Shown: piece after piece, positions 11,801 through 23,971 of the stretch
Layout of the letters: every line of letters begins with the position of its first letter
Numbering within the stretch: position 1 is the stretch's first letter
Assembly: GCA_951802195.1 (NCBI GenBank)
Contig: OX637625.1
Span: 1,240,001-1,304,000 of the forward strand
Length of the DNA: 64,000 nt
From: Tausonia pullulans
Taxonomy: Eukaryota; Basidiomycota; Tremellomycetes; Cystofilobasidiales; Mrakiaceae
Direction: 5' to 3'
The notes under the pieces: model-generated
Seen by the model: only the letters and a program-made list of their open reading frames with translations
What the model was told of the DNA's origin: nothing
Databases searched by the model: none
Program-made: the position numbers and the translations under genes

Positions 11801-13128
11801 GTGAACCTGCCGCCGGCAGAGAAGAAGTGGGACACCAACTACGACGGCAAGAAGCGCGACCCGCAGTATGCGCACGCCGAGGGCAGCTGTCTCTGGGAGA
11901 TCGTCCCCTTCCTCCACCACTTCCACCCGTCCGTCGCACTCCATGCGTCGCAGCTGCTCAACAATGAGCCGATCTCGACGTCCTCGGACCTCAACCTCAA
12001 CACGCTCTCCCATTTCCTCGACCGGTTCGTCTACCGCAACGCCAAGAAGCCCAAGGCCAAGGGCGCGTCCATCATGCAGCCTGCTGCGGCGAGCGACAAG
12101 AGCGGCGTGGTTCTCATGATGAAGGGCAGCAATGGGGCTGACCAGGAGGTCAACTCGGCTGCGTTCTGGAGGCAGAAGGAGGAGGATGTCCCCGCCGACC
12201 AGGTACGTCGTCGTCTGCTCGATCCAGAGAGATGACCGCTCAGTGACTGACACGTTGCTTGCATTTCTTCTGCAGCTCTTCTTCCACAAGTTCTTCTCCC
12301 AGAAGCTCAAGAGCGAGAACGCCCGCAAGAACAAGGCCGCCAAGCGCAAGGGTGGCAACGACGACGACGACGCTCTCTCGGACGGCACGGTCGAGGGGGA
12401 CGACGACGACGAGGTTCTGCCTCGGAACACCGCCGGTGGTGAGGTTGCCGAAGACGCGGAGGAGGGGGACAGCTCGGACGACGAGGAGGAGAAGGCGATC
12501 TGGAAGGTCAGTCTTGAAGTTTTGAGACCTATGGTAAGCCGGATGCTGATCCTGGCTCCTTGGCCCCACTACAGGCTATGCAGCAGTCGATGCCGGAGCT
12601 CGAGGGCGGAAACGACGGCATGATTGGCGACAGCGACGGCGACGATCAGTCGGACGAGGAACTCGTCGGCCTCAGCGACGAGGACGATGATGCCGATGAT
12701 GCCGATGATGCCGAGGAAGACGACGACGACGATGACGACGACGACGATTCGGATGGCGGCATCAACGACGCTGGTGGGTTCTACATTCATTCACTTCATC
12801 CGTTGAGAAGCGCAATATATTGACTCTACCTCCCTTTCCCCCTTCTCCAGAATTTGACTCTGCTGACGAGGAGGTCTTCGACATGGATGAGGACGAGGAC
12901 GACCTCATCGAAGTCGACGACGAGGATGCCTTCGTGTCGGCCTTCCCGCCCGAAGCTGACGAGGAAGAGGACGCCGCCGAGGAGGAGACCGCTGGGGATG
13001 GCAAGCGGAAGCGCAACAATGCCGAGGACCGCAAGGAGCGCAAGAAGAAGCGGAAGCTCCCGATGTTCGGCTCGTATGAGGACTGGCAGAAGATTATCGA
13101 CGACGGCGGGCCGGAGGACAACATTTAA
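8862..13128 (+). CDS. MAK21: Ribosome biogenesis protein Noc1/Mak21 (CBF/Mak21 family)
   Basis: Nucleolar pre-60S assembly and export factor. Ten exons: 8862-9107, 9371-9691, 9792-10201, 10267-10384, 10450-10569, 10648-11252, 11320-12202, 12276-12506, 12575-12773, 12851-13128; 1136 aa, similar to the yeast protein. The N-terminus is Lys/Ala-rich and acidic. Around residues 190-330 a conserved block begins IFPPIPQWYFHAVPEL and continues with HEAT-like helices (DPLRNISALESL, WAFEDWLKKYFFSLLQVLE). The CBF/Mak21 core contains HARYYGVITLNQTTL, SGTFNISIQALNLIYQV and FICGAFFLFGELF, then the diagnostic PLYAHAEGSCLWEI-type block, here read as KRDPQYAHAEGSCLWEIVPFL. It ends in very acidic tracts and a KRK-rich tail. 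The ATG is in a good context (caccATGG). Confidence 0.93.
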
Positions 13129-13286
13129 AGGTCTCATGGGTCAACTTCTCTTCTCATTGTCTGTTTTTGCATGTTATCATGTGTTGGCTTTCCTATGTTC
13201 GTGTCAGAAAGACAAACGCGCCGGTTAAACAAATTTACAAGGTATAAGAAGGGCAAAGTTCCTTCTCAACTTCACTAACATTAATC

Positions 13287-13359
13287 GGCCCGGTTAGCTC
13301 AGTAAGATCATTCGTCCTTTCGACAATTGTGATGTGAGGTTCAAGTCCTCAACGGGCCA
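13287..13359 (+). tRNA. tRNA-like sequence with non-canonical arms (possible decayed tRNA)
   Basis: Seventy-three nt with a pairing acceptor (GGCCCGG with ACGGGCC, one mismatch), a T arm TGAGG-TTCAAGT-CCTCA and a B-box match. A run of 12 T at 13367-13378 looks like a polymerase III terminator. The D arm is short (GCTC-AGTAA-GATC, one mismatch) and the anticodon arm does not fold with a 7-nt loop. The anticodon is unclear (TTC or TCG if forced). It may be a decayed tRNA, or another polymerase III transcript derived from one. Confidence 0.4.
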
Positions 13360-13715
13360 AGCTTAATTTTTTTTTTTTGCCAACCTTGAAAATGAAGCTT
13401 ATGTCTCCGTGGCGAATGAGAGAGAGGAGTAGTTCCTGGCACGCATCGGATTCGAAGTGGCGTGACATTAAGGAGTAGAACGATAAAAAGGGACGTACCA
13501 AGGAGCGACAAGAAGCGCGGCTACGTCCTTTCCTCCTCTGCCATGTATGTCACGGGACCGAGGGAGAAGAAAGGGGAGAAAGGCACGATCGCTCGAGGCT
13601 TGACCCACGCTGACGCGAATCCGCGTCCTCGCTTCGCGCTCTCGCCTCGCTTAACGCCGCCACAGACACACCTGCACGTGTCTCTCCCCCCAACTCTTAC
13701 CCAGGTCTTCTCATC

Positions 13716-16486
13716 ATGAACGCAGGAGAACTCTCCCTCGATGAGCTTCAGCGGCTGACCGTGTCGCTACCCTCGACCGCTGGCCACACCATGTCCGTCG
13801 CGTGGCCATACGCGAATGTGGACCCGAAACAAGGCGAGCTCGACAACGACAGCCCCGCTTCCAGCTCGACCTCTCAAGATGTGGAGACGGTGGATAAGTC
13901 CTCGCATCCCTTCATCACTGCTCTCAAGCGGCCATCTTCTCCCTGGCAGCACGACACCGGGGCCCTTGCCATCGCCAACCTCAGCCTCACGGACAACTCT
14001 GCCGTCGCACACCTCTCGACCCTGTCCCCGCTTGTAGACCTCTTCCACTCGCTCTCGTCGCCCATCACCACCTCCTCTTCCTACGACGAGTTCGAAGCCG
14101 CCTGGCAAGCTGACCCGCTCGGTACCGTCCGGATCATCGTTCATGCGCGGTCGATCCCGCAGGGCAAGGGGGACCGAGTAGCGAGCTACCACGGGTTGCT
14201 TTGGCTTTGGGAAAAGAGCCCAAGGACACTTTTGGGCTTGCTAGAGGAGCTGGTCGAGCCGAGGGCAAGGAAGCCTGTGAAGGGGGAAAACAAGAGCAAG
14301 TTGGCCAGCGAGGAGGACGGAAAAAACGTGGTCACAACAGCGACGACCGAGGACAACGGCTTCGAGATCGTCTCTCCAGAGGACAACTTGGTCGGCGACG
14401 GAGAAGAAAAGGAGGATGAGGAGAAGCCCTTAGACCCAGCTAACGCTCGCTCGCACGGCTACTGTAAGTTCATTATATGTTTGGCGGTGGAGCTGAGCTG
14501 ACAAGTGAGTGCATCATCGCAGACGAGGACCTATCGAACCTTCTCCTGCTTGTCACCAACTTCTCGCGCCGATCTGAGTACTCAGGGCCTGTCGAGTTCA
14601 TCTCGAGCGTGATCAAGTCCGACCACCGCCTGGACAAGGCCACTCGAGCCGAGGCTCGTCGGAAACGCGGGCACAAGAGTCTCGCCAAGTGGAAGGCAGA
14701 TATAGCGCTCAAGGAGAAGAACCCTGAGCTATTCGAGACCACCAAGAGCGAGCGAGTGGCTGCAGATAAGCAGAGAGGAAAGGTTGAGATGGACCAGGCG
14801 ACGATAGCAAGGAGGAGTAGGCGCGCGGATCGGGCCAGGACGGTTCAAGATCTCCTGAAGACAAACGACTCGTGAGCCGTTATTCTCTCAATATAAACTA
14901 CGCAAAATTGTTCTAACCTCATTCTGTTAGATACCGGGCTCTCCACATTCGCATTGCCCGCCTTTTTGCCGACCGGATCGCCGCCGACCGAGTCGTCCTC
15001 GATGCAAGTGCATCTTCGCGCTCTCGTCCCGTCATCTCCACTGCCGCCAAGTGGGCTCCCTCTCAGGGGAAATCCATCGACCTTCAGACCCTCCTCTTCC
15101 ACTCCATTGCCGTCCTCCTCTCCCCTTCGCTCCCACTCTCGCGCGCTGCCTCGACGCTCCAGAAGGACTACCTTGCCCCGCTCCGTGCGGCCAACGACAT
15201 CGTTGAGCGCCACCTCGCCTCCAACCCGCCGGACTTCTCCTCGATCAAATACCAAGGGGTACCCTCCCACGCCATGCGGCGGAACAAGGCGCTCTTCATC
15301 CGAAAGGACCCCGCCGGATTCCGTGAATTCCTGAGTAATGTGATGGCGGGCAAGCTGGCGATCTCGGGTGCAACACTCACGCCTGCGACGCTCGTGGCTG
15401 AGGCTCGTAGGGTGAATGAGCACGGGATGTTGGCCGAGGTGCTCGACGCACAGTGGCAGACCCTCTCAAAGTCGATTGCAGAATCGGGCGATCTCGGCGA
15501 GGCCCTTGCGGTCGCAGACGTCTCTGGCTCGATGAACTTCCCACTGTGTGTCTGGATGTGCCTGATCCGACGGCTTTTTTCCTGCGACTGACTTACCACT
15601 ATCGCTCAGCTTCAAGGATCACTCGTCTCCGATGGACAGTTCCATCGGCCTCTCCCTGCTCCTCAGTCAGATCGCCCCTCCGCCCTTCAATTCGACTTTC
15701 CTCACCTTCAGCAGCGAGCCCCAGCTGGTCGAACTCGACTCGGCCGACGGCTTCGTCGCCAATGTCTGCAAGATGGGGAGAGCCGACTGGGGCCAGAGCA
15801 CCAATATCCTCGCTACCTTCCGCCTTATCCTTCAACGCTCCGTCGAGGCTAAACTTGAGCCATCATTCATGATCAAGCGGCTCTTTATTTTCTCAGACAT
15901 GCAATTTGACGTGCGTTTCCTATTAATCGCTGTTTGGGAGAGTTTCTCCGGGACTGACTTTCTCTCCGGTCTATTGCTTGCCAGATGGCTGACGACCCGT
16001 ACGAGTCGTCTCCTTCGTCTGACCTAGAGAAGAAGACCCCATTTGAGATTGCCAAGCGAGAGTTTGAGGAGCAAGGCTACCAGCTCCCCGAGTTGGTCCG
16101 TCCATAGTTCCTCGATACCGGTTTTGTAATCTTCTGAGCCCTACCGCCGTTCACTAGGTCTTCTGGAATCTCGCAGGCCGATCAGACACCAAGCCTGCCA
16201 CGGCCAAGACGCCTGGGGTGGCACTCGTCTCTGGCTACTCGGCGGCCTTGCTCAAAGTCTTCCTCGAGGTCAGTCAATTGCAAGGGACATCTTGGAGTTA
16301 ACTTAGCGTTGAACCTACTTCCCGACACAGGGGGGTGACTACCCGGATCAAGAGGAAGGGTTCTCTGAGGTCATTGATGGGGTTAAGGGAGTGGTCGTCG
16401 AACATGAGAAGGAGATCGACCCGGTTTCGGTAATGAACAAGGCGCTCGGGCACGCCTCGTTTGCGGGAATCAAGGTGGTGGATTGA
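13716..16486 (+). CDS. DUF2828 family protein with von Willebrand-like metal site
   Basis: Function unknown; the family joins a helical N-terminal region to a vWA-like domain and resembles TROVE/Ro60-type architectures. Seven exons: 13716-14463, 14523-14871, 14931-15545, 15610-15910, 15985-16095, 16158-16268, 16331-16486; 796 aa. The N-terminal half has WQADPLGTVRIIVHARSIPQGKGD, a family hallmark. The middle has MRRNKALFIRKDPAGFREFL. The C-terminal domain holds the MIDAS motif DVSGSM, then GLSLLLSQIAPPPF, FLTFSSEP, GRADWGQSTNI and KRLFIFSDMQFD, and ends VFWNLAGRS...VSGYSAALLKVFLEG. All MIDAS-type residues look present, so the metal site is probably functional. Related proteins occur in plants, fungi and giant viruses. 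The start is the first ATG after a CT-rich tract. Confidence 0.88.
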
Positions 16487-16712
16487 TCTTCTTTATTATA
16501 TGCACATTAGCATGGTGTTGTGAGGTTCTCATGGTTACAGGTTCAGGGGAAAGTGTTGATTCGTCAGTAGCGACCAATTTAACGCCTGACCGCACTTGAC
16601 CGCCGGACGCGCGTGCACTCGCGTCTCGCCTCCAACTCTCACCAGCCCCTCTCCTTCTCCATCCATCCAGCCCCAAAGCGGCTTCGTACCGGCGCGCCTT
16701 ATCCTCCACAGC

Positions 16713-17793
16713 ATGTCCTACTCCCGCTCTCCCTCCTTCTCCCCAGAAGCGGCCTCTTCCCCTGCTGCCGGTCCCTCGTCCCATGCGGGTCGTCGCCCGA
16801 CCTCGCGCCGTCCATCAGCAGCGATGAAGGACCCCGGGTTTACGCTCTCGGACGACGAAGACGATGAGTCAGACGAGTTCACCTTCGCTGGCACAGTGCT
16901 GTCCAGCCGAGGAGGGCGTGGCAGGGGGAGGGGCGGAGGGAGAGGGAGCCGAGGGGGGAGCGGCAAGAGGAAGTCTACGGGCCGGGTCAGTCGCAGCTGG
17001 TCACATGCGATGAGGCCCGGGGCAATCCTGATATTGAGAATGCGTCCACGCAGGCTGTGGAGGAGTTTGAGCCTCAGAACAAGTACAAGGACAAGTGAGT
17101 CGCGACAACTACGAAGAGGACGCGACGCAGCTATCGCGTCTCGGGCGCGTCCCCATTGACGCTCCGTCTCGCTAGGTTCATGGCTCTCAAAGACAAGTAC
17201 GACGAAGTCAACACGGTAAGTCGTAGTTTCCGTCTTTTCCTCGTGCTTCTCGGTTCACGATATTGACGTGCCGAGTCGTTGCGCCGCGTCCATTCGCCCT
17301 CCCTCATCTTGATGCAGCTCAACCACGAACGATCTGCCGCTCTCGCCGAAGCTCGCGCTCAAATCAACAAAGTCCAGCTGGAGAATGAGTTGAGTGTCCT
17401 TGGACGGCATTTATCTCTTCAGGCTTCTCTTGTTAACTTTTTCTGCCAATCAGCGTCTACCTGGAGCACTTCTTGAACAACCTTCACGACCACCCGACAC
17501 TCGCTTACTTCCTCGAGCGTACTCGTACACCCCCACCGGAAGACGGACGCAGCGGTTCAACGTCTCAGAACGGCAAGGGAGGCGGTCAGGATCCGGCCGT
17601 GGGCTTGCTTCTCGGGCTGTCGACAAACGGGGCATCGGCAAGAGTTCGGCCGTCAAATGGGTCTCATCAGCAAGGGCACGAGGACTCGGAGGACGAGGAC
17701 GAGCATGAGGAGCGCCCACCGGTGGTAATGGAGCAGCATCCGGCCAAGCGGAGAAAGTTGGACGAGGTGGCTGAGAGGGCGCAGCTGTCGTGA
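16713..17793 (+). CDS. Coiled-coil nuclear protein, possibly an INO80-complex subunit
   Basis: Five exons: 16713-16985, 17054-17094, 17176-17215, 17318-17388, 17454-17793; 254 aa. The N-terminus is Ser/Pro-rich with an acidic patch (LSDDEDDESDEFTF), then an RGG-rich basic stretch (residues about 70-85). Residues about 100-150 form a coiled coil, NKYKDKFMALKDKYDEVN...QINKVQLENDVYLEHFLN. That pattern recalls the small coiled-coil subunits (E/F type) of the INO80 remodeller, but the match is from memory and weak. The C-terminus is low-complexity with a basic KRRKLDE near the end, a plausible nuclear localisation signal. The function is therefore open. It is convergent with the small stress-type gene, whose stop is about 100 bp away. 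Confidence 0.7.
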
Positions 17794-17891
17794 CTTTCGA
17801 GCGATGCGATCTGACATGCGAGAGTGCGAGAAGAAACGATGGCAAACGTCATAAAACAGTTCTTCATAGTTCAAATTTATTGGGGTTCACA

Positions 17892-18656
17892 TTAGTTCTT
17901 GTCGGCGATGGGGAAATCTGAGCCGGTCATCTTTTTGTAGTTATCCCGGATGGCGTCCGAGATAGCCTGGCGGAAAGAGAAGTAGGGGAAAGAGGTCAAG
18001 GCATAATACAGGACCGAGGGCGAGAAGACAAGCGAAATACCTCATCCTTGGCTTGCTCAACGGCGCTCTCGCTGATGAACCGTAGTCAAGAGGAAAGCGT
18101 CAGCTGTCTGGAGGAGCATAGACGACAACTACAGAACGAAATTGAGGGTGATCTGACGCATTGCTGGCCATCTCTTACGCACTTGGACTGGTCACCGGCA
18201 CCCATGTACTTCTCCTGAGCGTAGTCGACCGCCTTGTCAAGGTAATCTGTTTTGGGGAGGCGTTTCAGCACATTGTTCGTAGCGACACATCGACTCTGGT
18301 TGGTGGCGGAGGCGAAGGGGTGTGGGATGGCCGGAGGTGGGGAGATGGTCGAGAGACATCGACTCCGCAACCCGGGGCATCAATCCCTCGCTCCCTCCGC
18401 CCCTCGCTCCGCCCCCGCCTCCCCCTCACTCCGCCCCGGCTCCCCTCAGCCGATAGCATCAGAACTCACCCTCTCTAGCCTCGCCCTGGGCTCCTCCACC
18501 AGCGAGCCCGTTGAGCGAGTTGAGGAGCCCTCCCGAGCCTCCCTGCTGCTGTTGTTGCTGGCCGTCGACCGAGGCGGAACCCTGCTGTTGCTGGTTGGTG
18601 CCGGCGTTGTTGAAGGCCGAGGAGGCCTGGTTAGCGGCGTTCTTGAGGAAGTCCAT
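17892..18656 (-). CDS. Small conserved fungal stress-type protein (118 aa)
   Basis: Four exons: 18470-18656, 18183-18246, 18041-18071, 17966-17892; 357 nt including stop. The N-terminus MDFLKNAANQASSAF is followed by Gln-rich and Gly-rich segments. The conserved half is DYLDKAVDYAQEKYMGAGDQSNESAVEQAKDE and then ISDAIRDNYKKMTGSDFPIADKN, a highly conserved tail in many ascomycetes and basidiomycetes. The family has no firmly known function. It is small, hydrophilic and helix-prone, like other fungal stress-accumulated proteins; that role is inference. The 31-nt third exon is supported by exact phase. Confidence 0.85.
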
Positions 18657-19460
18657 GGTGAAAGTGTGGGGGCGAGGATGAGAGGGTGGAAGAGTAAGGG
18701 ATGCGAGTTGGAGGCAAGACACAGGCGAGGGAAAAGGGGTTCTTTATTATGGCCTCCCCCAACCAAGGTCGGTCTAGCGACCTTGCTCTCTTCACCCTGG
18801 TGACGGCCTGTAGGGAAGAGCCTTCATTTCATGACGTGTGGCGCCTGATGACGTTGCGCTCGCCCGCCAAGCTCTTCATCAGGAAGGCTGCAAAGGAGAA
18901 GCTTCTCCTGTCAGTCATCCAGGCTCCCATGCTCACACTACACACTACCTTGAGGAGAGCCCTTCCTACGAGGGGGAAGAGCGAGGCGGGGGACGGTGAG
19001 GGGACTAGAAGCCAGGAGCAATAGCCACGTCGAGTCGCACTAGATCGATGGATGGCATCTCTGTCCGTCCCATCTCCTCACTCCCACTCAATGAGAAAAC
19101 CCATGTCCTGTCGTGACCAGACCACGTCAATTTGGAGCCATGTAGCCAAGATGTTTGGTCTTGATTTAGAAGCAGAGAACCGTAAGAGGGAGTACAGACC
19201 TTGCGCGCTTGGCGACACCGGGCAGGAAGCACGCTTCGGTAAATGCCTCTCTCTGGATCTCATCCCCCCCACCCCACGCTCTCCGTCGTTGTAAATATAT
19301 GTCCTCAGCTCAAGTTGTATTTCCGACTGCTACGATACCTCCTTAGCCTCGATCTCGCCTATAGCGGGTCTCGTAAAGGCATCTAGCTCGACTCTCTGAT
19401 CCTTTTCTCCCTCATCCTTCCTTGCGAGGCACACCTGGTGGTACATCCATAGAGTTACTC
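18657..19460. other. Intergenic region, no gene recognised
   Basis: About 800 bp between the start of the small stress-type gene and the stop of AP-3 delta. Open frames on both strands lack family motifs and consistent splice signals. It probably holds the promoter of the former and the 3' flank of the latter. Confidence 0.5.
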
Positions 19461-22400
19461 CTAAGAAATCTCCGCCGCCGGAGTCTTAGCCTTCTTCTTC
19501 TTGGCCTTCTTCTCCTCCCCAGGAAGGCCGCCTCCCTCGTCGGGTACAGTGGCCTTCTTCTTCTTCGTCTTCTTGACGACTCTGACGACCTCCACATCCG
19601 CCTCGGTCGCCACGGGGGTCGGCGCTGGCGTTGGGGCTGGAGGAATAGGCGACATGGCGCCACTCCCCGAGCCATCGACGGGTGTCCTTGTCCTCGGGAT
19701 GTCGACATCACCGTCCTCGTACTCTTCGTACCGACCGCCCCTGAGGCCGCTACCGCCGACGCGGATGGACGACGTCCGGCTGCTGCTTTCAGTGGCGCCA
19801 GATCGGCCACCGGCTCTGAGGCCAAAGTCGAGCTGGACATTGGCGAGCGAGGGCTCTTCGTTGTCGACGTCGACGGCAGTTGTGCCAGTCTTCTTCTTGG
19901 TTGTCTTTGAAGTCTTCCCACCTCCGGCCTTACGTCTGTTGACTGGTGGTAAAGATGACGCGGGCGCGATGACAACAGTGACGCCCTCGGGCATCACTCC
20001 CTCCCGGTCGATCTCCGGCACAAACTCCGTAGGAGGCGGAGGCGTTTGCGAGCGCGCGCTGCCGCCCGACCGCTTGCCCGTCGTTGTCGACTTCGTCGTC
20101 CTCTGACTGCGAAGTCTAGGCGTAGAGGACGATGTATGAGGGAGGTGTGAAGACGCCCCGGAGCCATTGCCAGCGTCGCTCAAGTCAAGCTTAACGATTG
20201 AGATTGAGTCGACGTCGTCCGAGTCGGCGCCCTTGTTGTCGCCGATGTAGTACGGGTTGTCCTTCTGGCGAGCGAGTCGAGCGGCTTTCCGCTGTTCCAA
20301 GGAGAGTCAGCGAAAGATGTTCACGAGTCTGTCTCCATCTGCGAGAGAGACACAACTCACCCTCCGACGCTCCTCTGCGTCCTCAGCGCTCTCCTTCCCC
20401 TTACCCTTCGTCTTCTTCTTGCCGCCCCTCCCTCCAGCCGCCACGACCCTCCTCAGCTCTTCCTCCTCGGCCGTCCTGAACCGTCCGCCCCCATTTTTGA
20501 GCTTGACGATCGCCCGATCGACAGGTGCATCGCTGTCGCTTCCACTGCCACTACTGCTCGCGCCGATTTGGAGACTACCTCCTCCATCGTCGGACCAGGT
20601 GTAGAGCGGCGTATCGAGGTCGAGCCCAGTTGGGACCGCGATGGATGCTTGAGCGCGAGAAGAAACAGGCGGGAGGGCATGCGCGGAGAAGAGAGGGTGG
20701 AGGAGGAGGAGCGACTTGGGGTGGTGCGGCGTCGACGTTGTCTTTGGAGTGAGGTCGGAGGAGGAAGGAGGAGGTGCCTCGTCCGATGCGAAGGGGTTGG
20801 TTTCTTCTTCGCCAGCAGACACAACAGCGGAGGGCGATCCAAAGGAAGGCTGGGGTGTTGCAGGCCTCGATGTAGGCTTGTACGCCTTGAGATCCGCCTG
20901 AATGAACGAGAACAGATGGAGGATACCAACAGCCCTCTCCTGTACTTCTCCATCCCTCGAGAACCTGAACACTTCAAGCGCAGGAACGACCTTCTCGACG
21001 ATCCTCTGAATCTCCAGCAGGTCGCCGGCCGACTCGTCCGGGTCCCAGTGATCAGCCTTTTGAGCGGCCCATCGGCCGAAGACCTTGGCGGCCGCGTGGA
21101 CGCAGATGGCTTGGATCGAGCCTGGTAGGCGCGCGATGGGCGGCGAGAGGAGGAGGAGAGCAATTTGGGGGGGGGAAGAGAGCCATCTGGGCGGCAGGGA
21201 CAAAGTCGTTATCAGTCAGGACGAGGAAAACGGGAAGGACGCGGGATCAATAGACAACACCCACTCGCTGTACTCTCCGCAGACCCAAGCCGCCGCAGCC
21301 ACAATGTCGGCCCACCCCTCCTGGCCGTCCGTAGGCGAGATACTTCCAGCTCCTTCGAGGAAATCGTCGTCCGCGAGAAGCGCGCTCATGAGCTCAACAG
21401 CCTTACGTTGAACTCCGCGGACGCGGCCGACAATATCGGCGATCTGCCGGCGGATCTCGGCGCCGACGTCGACGCGTGAGACATATGTGAGGTCGACGAG
21501 AACGGAGAGGTACCAGTCGAAGGACGTCACGGATGAGTAAGTGTCATGCGCACCGATGCTGAGGATCCGGTTCGTGAGCTCAAGACGGTAGGACGGCGTG
21601 AGGAGCGTCGGCGAGGTGGAGACCTCGAGGGATCCGCGCGAAGGCTGAGAGGTGCCCGAGAGGGAGGAGAGAAGGGCTTCGGCAGCCGAGGGGAGGGAGG
21701 AAGCCTCCGGAGAAGGGACGAGCGCCGAGAGGAGCTGGTCGACGATGGGCTGAATATTGCGCCGGGTGACCTAAAGGGTCAGTGGGGTGTTCCGTGGTCA
21801 GCCAATGCGTTTCTTTGTCATTTCGGGGGGGTGAGGACAAACCATAGCTCCAACGAGGTCGAGGGCGCGCAGTCGGATACTGAGGTCGGCATCGTCGACG
21901 CTCTTGAGGATCTCGTCCTGGTAGTCCTCAAGAAGATGAGGGTGTGTCGGGATGATCTCCACCATCGCCAGAAGGGCGATATATTTGACTATCATAGGCA
22001 TCAATGACCGCAGGCAGGGTATACAGGGTGAGGGAGAGAGCAGCCACCCACGGTTCTGGTCCTCGTCCTCGAGGAAGGCGCTGAGCTTGCCGATGCAGAC
22101 GCGGGCAAGCGCCTCGCCAGCGTCGCTGTCGTCCAGCATGCCGCCGGTGATGCAGGTCCGAACGCACTCATACAGAAGCGAGACGGCCGAGGTCGTCGTA
22201 ATGAGGTTGGTGATGGGCGGAAGAAGCTTGCGGATGAGCCGCGGCTCATGAGGGGTGAGGAGCGCGAACTGAAGCCCAAGTCAACGAGGCCCAACAAGGT
22301 GCACAAGCAAGTGAAGAAGACGCACGCATTTCACGATCTTGATGAGCATCCAGTTGTTGGTCGAGGATGAAAGAATTGCAAAAAGTTGGGGAGCGAGCGG

Positions 22401-23405
22401 AAGATAGTTCTTGGGGTTCTTGCGCGCGAGCTCGGTGAGGACGTTAACCGTGGCAGAGACGACACCTGCAAGTAGTATTGAGTCAACCAAGGCATCCAGT
22501 GAAGGGAGTGAGGAAGGCAAGGATGCTCACCGATATCGGTATCCTCGAGCCGCTCGCGGAGCCGGCCGAAGTTGTCTTTCAGGGCCTCGGGGTACTTTTC
22601 AAAGATCTTGTACATGCAGAGAACGGCGCGTTTGCGGACCTGTTGTGCAATCGAGATGAGTTAGGGCTCCGTCTCAACACGGGGGTAAGTAGACGAAAGC
22701 GGACTTGAGGCTTGCTGTGGGTGAGAAGCGACGAGACGTCATGGGAAAGATCGCGTGCGAGAGGCCCGTTGACGATGGAGGAGAGGCAGACAAGCGCGAG
22801 CTGAGGGAGGACGACGGAGGGCGAGAGAAGATCCTGGAGTTCAAACGAGGGTTGGGGCGTGAGAGGACTGGCCTATAACAGGAGAGGAGGATGAAGGAGG
22901 AGTGGGGAGGGACGAGATACCAACGCACCTTCTTGATGCCATTGACCGTGAGGACGACCTCCTCCGTGCCCTCGGGGAAAGCACCCTCGGCCGCGAGGTA
23001 GCCGACTTCCTTAAGATGGTATTTTGGGCTGCTCATAACCTCCACAACGTGAAAAGCGAACGATGGCGGAGGCGTGACTGGGTAGAGCATCATGAGCTGG
23101 AAGGAGGGGGCGCTCGTGCATCGCCGCGCTGTCGTTAGCGAGCGCTCAGAAGCAGTAGACCAAGTAACTGGGACCCACGTAGACCATCTTGAGGACAGCA
23201 CCACCCTTAAGATCCATGTCTCCGCCACGAAGCTCAGTCCGGATCTCGCCGATGGCCTCGACAAGGAAGGCATCGAGCTGGGCCTGGGACTTGCCCGTAG
23301 TTGCACGGAGGCCCTGGGGTGGGGATTGTCAGAGGGACATCTCCAGCTCAAACATCTGAGGCTCGAGCTCACTCTAATGAGGTCCTGGAGGGTGCGCTCC
23401 CACAT
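19461..23405 (-). CDS. APL5: AP-3 complex subunit delta
   Basis: Large adaptin of the AP-3 coat, which sorts cargo from Golgi/endosome to vacuole. The spliced product starts MWERTLQDLIRGLRATTGKSQAQLDAF and continues VVEVMSSPKYHLKEVGYLAA, NGIKKDLLSPSVVLPQLALVCLSSI, RKRAVLCMYKIFEKYPEAL and TNNWMLIKIVKCFALLTPHEPRLIRKLLPPI. These are armadillo-like trunk blocks diagnostic of delta adaptins. The hinge is Ser/Pro-rich. The C-terminal part has the delta signature RLARQKDNPYYIGD, then a long low-complexity ear-linker ending in Lys-rich KKKKAKTPAAEIS. About ten exons are interrupted by short introns, some at 23330-23380, 22870-22930 and 20290-20360. The first ATG (23405) matches fungal orthologues. 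It is divergent from ILV6. Confidence 0.92.
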
Positions 23406-23971
23406 GATAAGCGAGATGAAGGGAGGCGGATGTGTGTAGGTTGGGATAGAGGTCGTGTTCCCGGCGCGATGCCAGTCCGAGCTCTCGTCCCCGCCGGCGT
23501 GGGCCGTGCTTCGACGCCGATCGTCCGTCCCTGACGACGGTGATGGCTGCATCGATGGGGAGATTTCTTGCCTGGCATGCCAATCAAAATGGTTTTTATC
23601 TGTCTAAAGCTAGTATAATCATTGCTCACCCGCTTCGTCGCGAGGTAGCCTCGACAGAAAATGGAGATCTCGACCGCGCATCGCGCGCAAAGTTACCTAG
23701 ATCTCCTTGACCAGCCCGGCTCTCGCTCATTCTCACATCAAACACCTCGAGCGGCTGAAGACGACGGTGCGAGTTGCCGAATCAGCTTCTGAGGGAAGGG
23801 CGGCTGCCTGTCTGTCTATCTGCGGGAGGATCGGGGACCAGGCCCGAAATTAGGAAACACAGGTGGAGCCCGAGTCATCCTTGAGCATTCCGCCCAAGTT
23901 AAGTCGACGACTTCTCTCTCCCTTCCTTCTTACCATCATCTTCCCCTCCCCTTCCCCCCCTGTTCCCGCCC
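23406..23971. promoter_or_regulatory. Divergent promoter region APL5-ILV6
   Basis: A 566-bp gap between two opposite start codons, ending in a CT-rich tract (23905-23970) typical of fungal transcription start regions. I see no gene in it. Confidence 0.4.

Noticed and set aside
18701-19024. Open frame in the gap before AP-3 delta
   Set aside because: No motif, no splice support, codon use unlike the neighbours.
19501-20106. Plus-strand frame of 201 codons
   Set aside because: Antisense shadow of the low-complexity tail of AP-3 delta; no motif.
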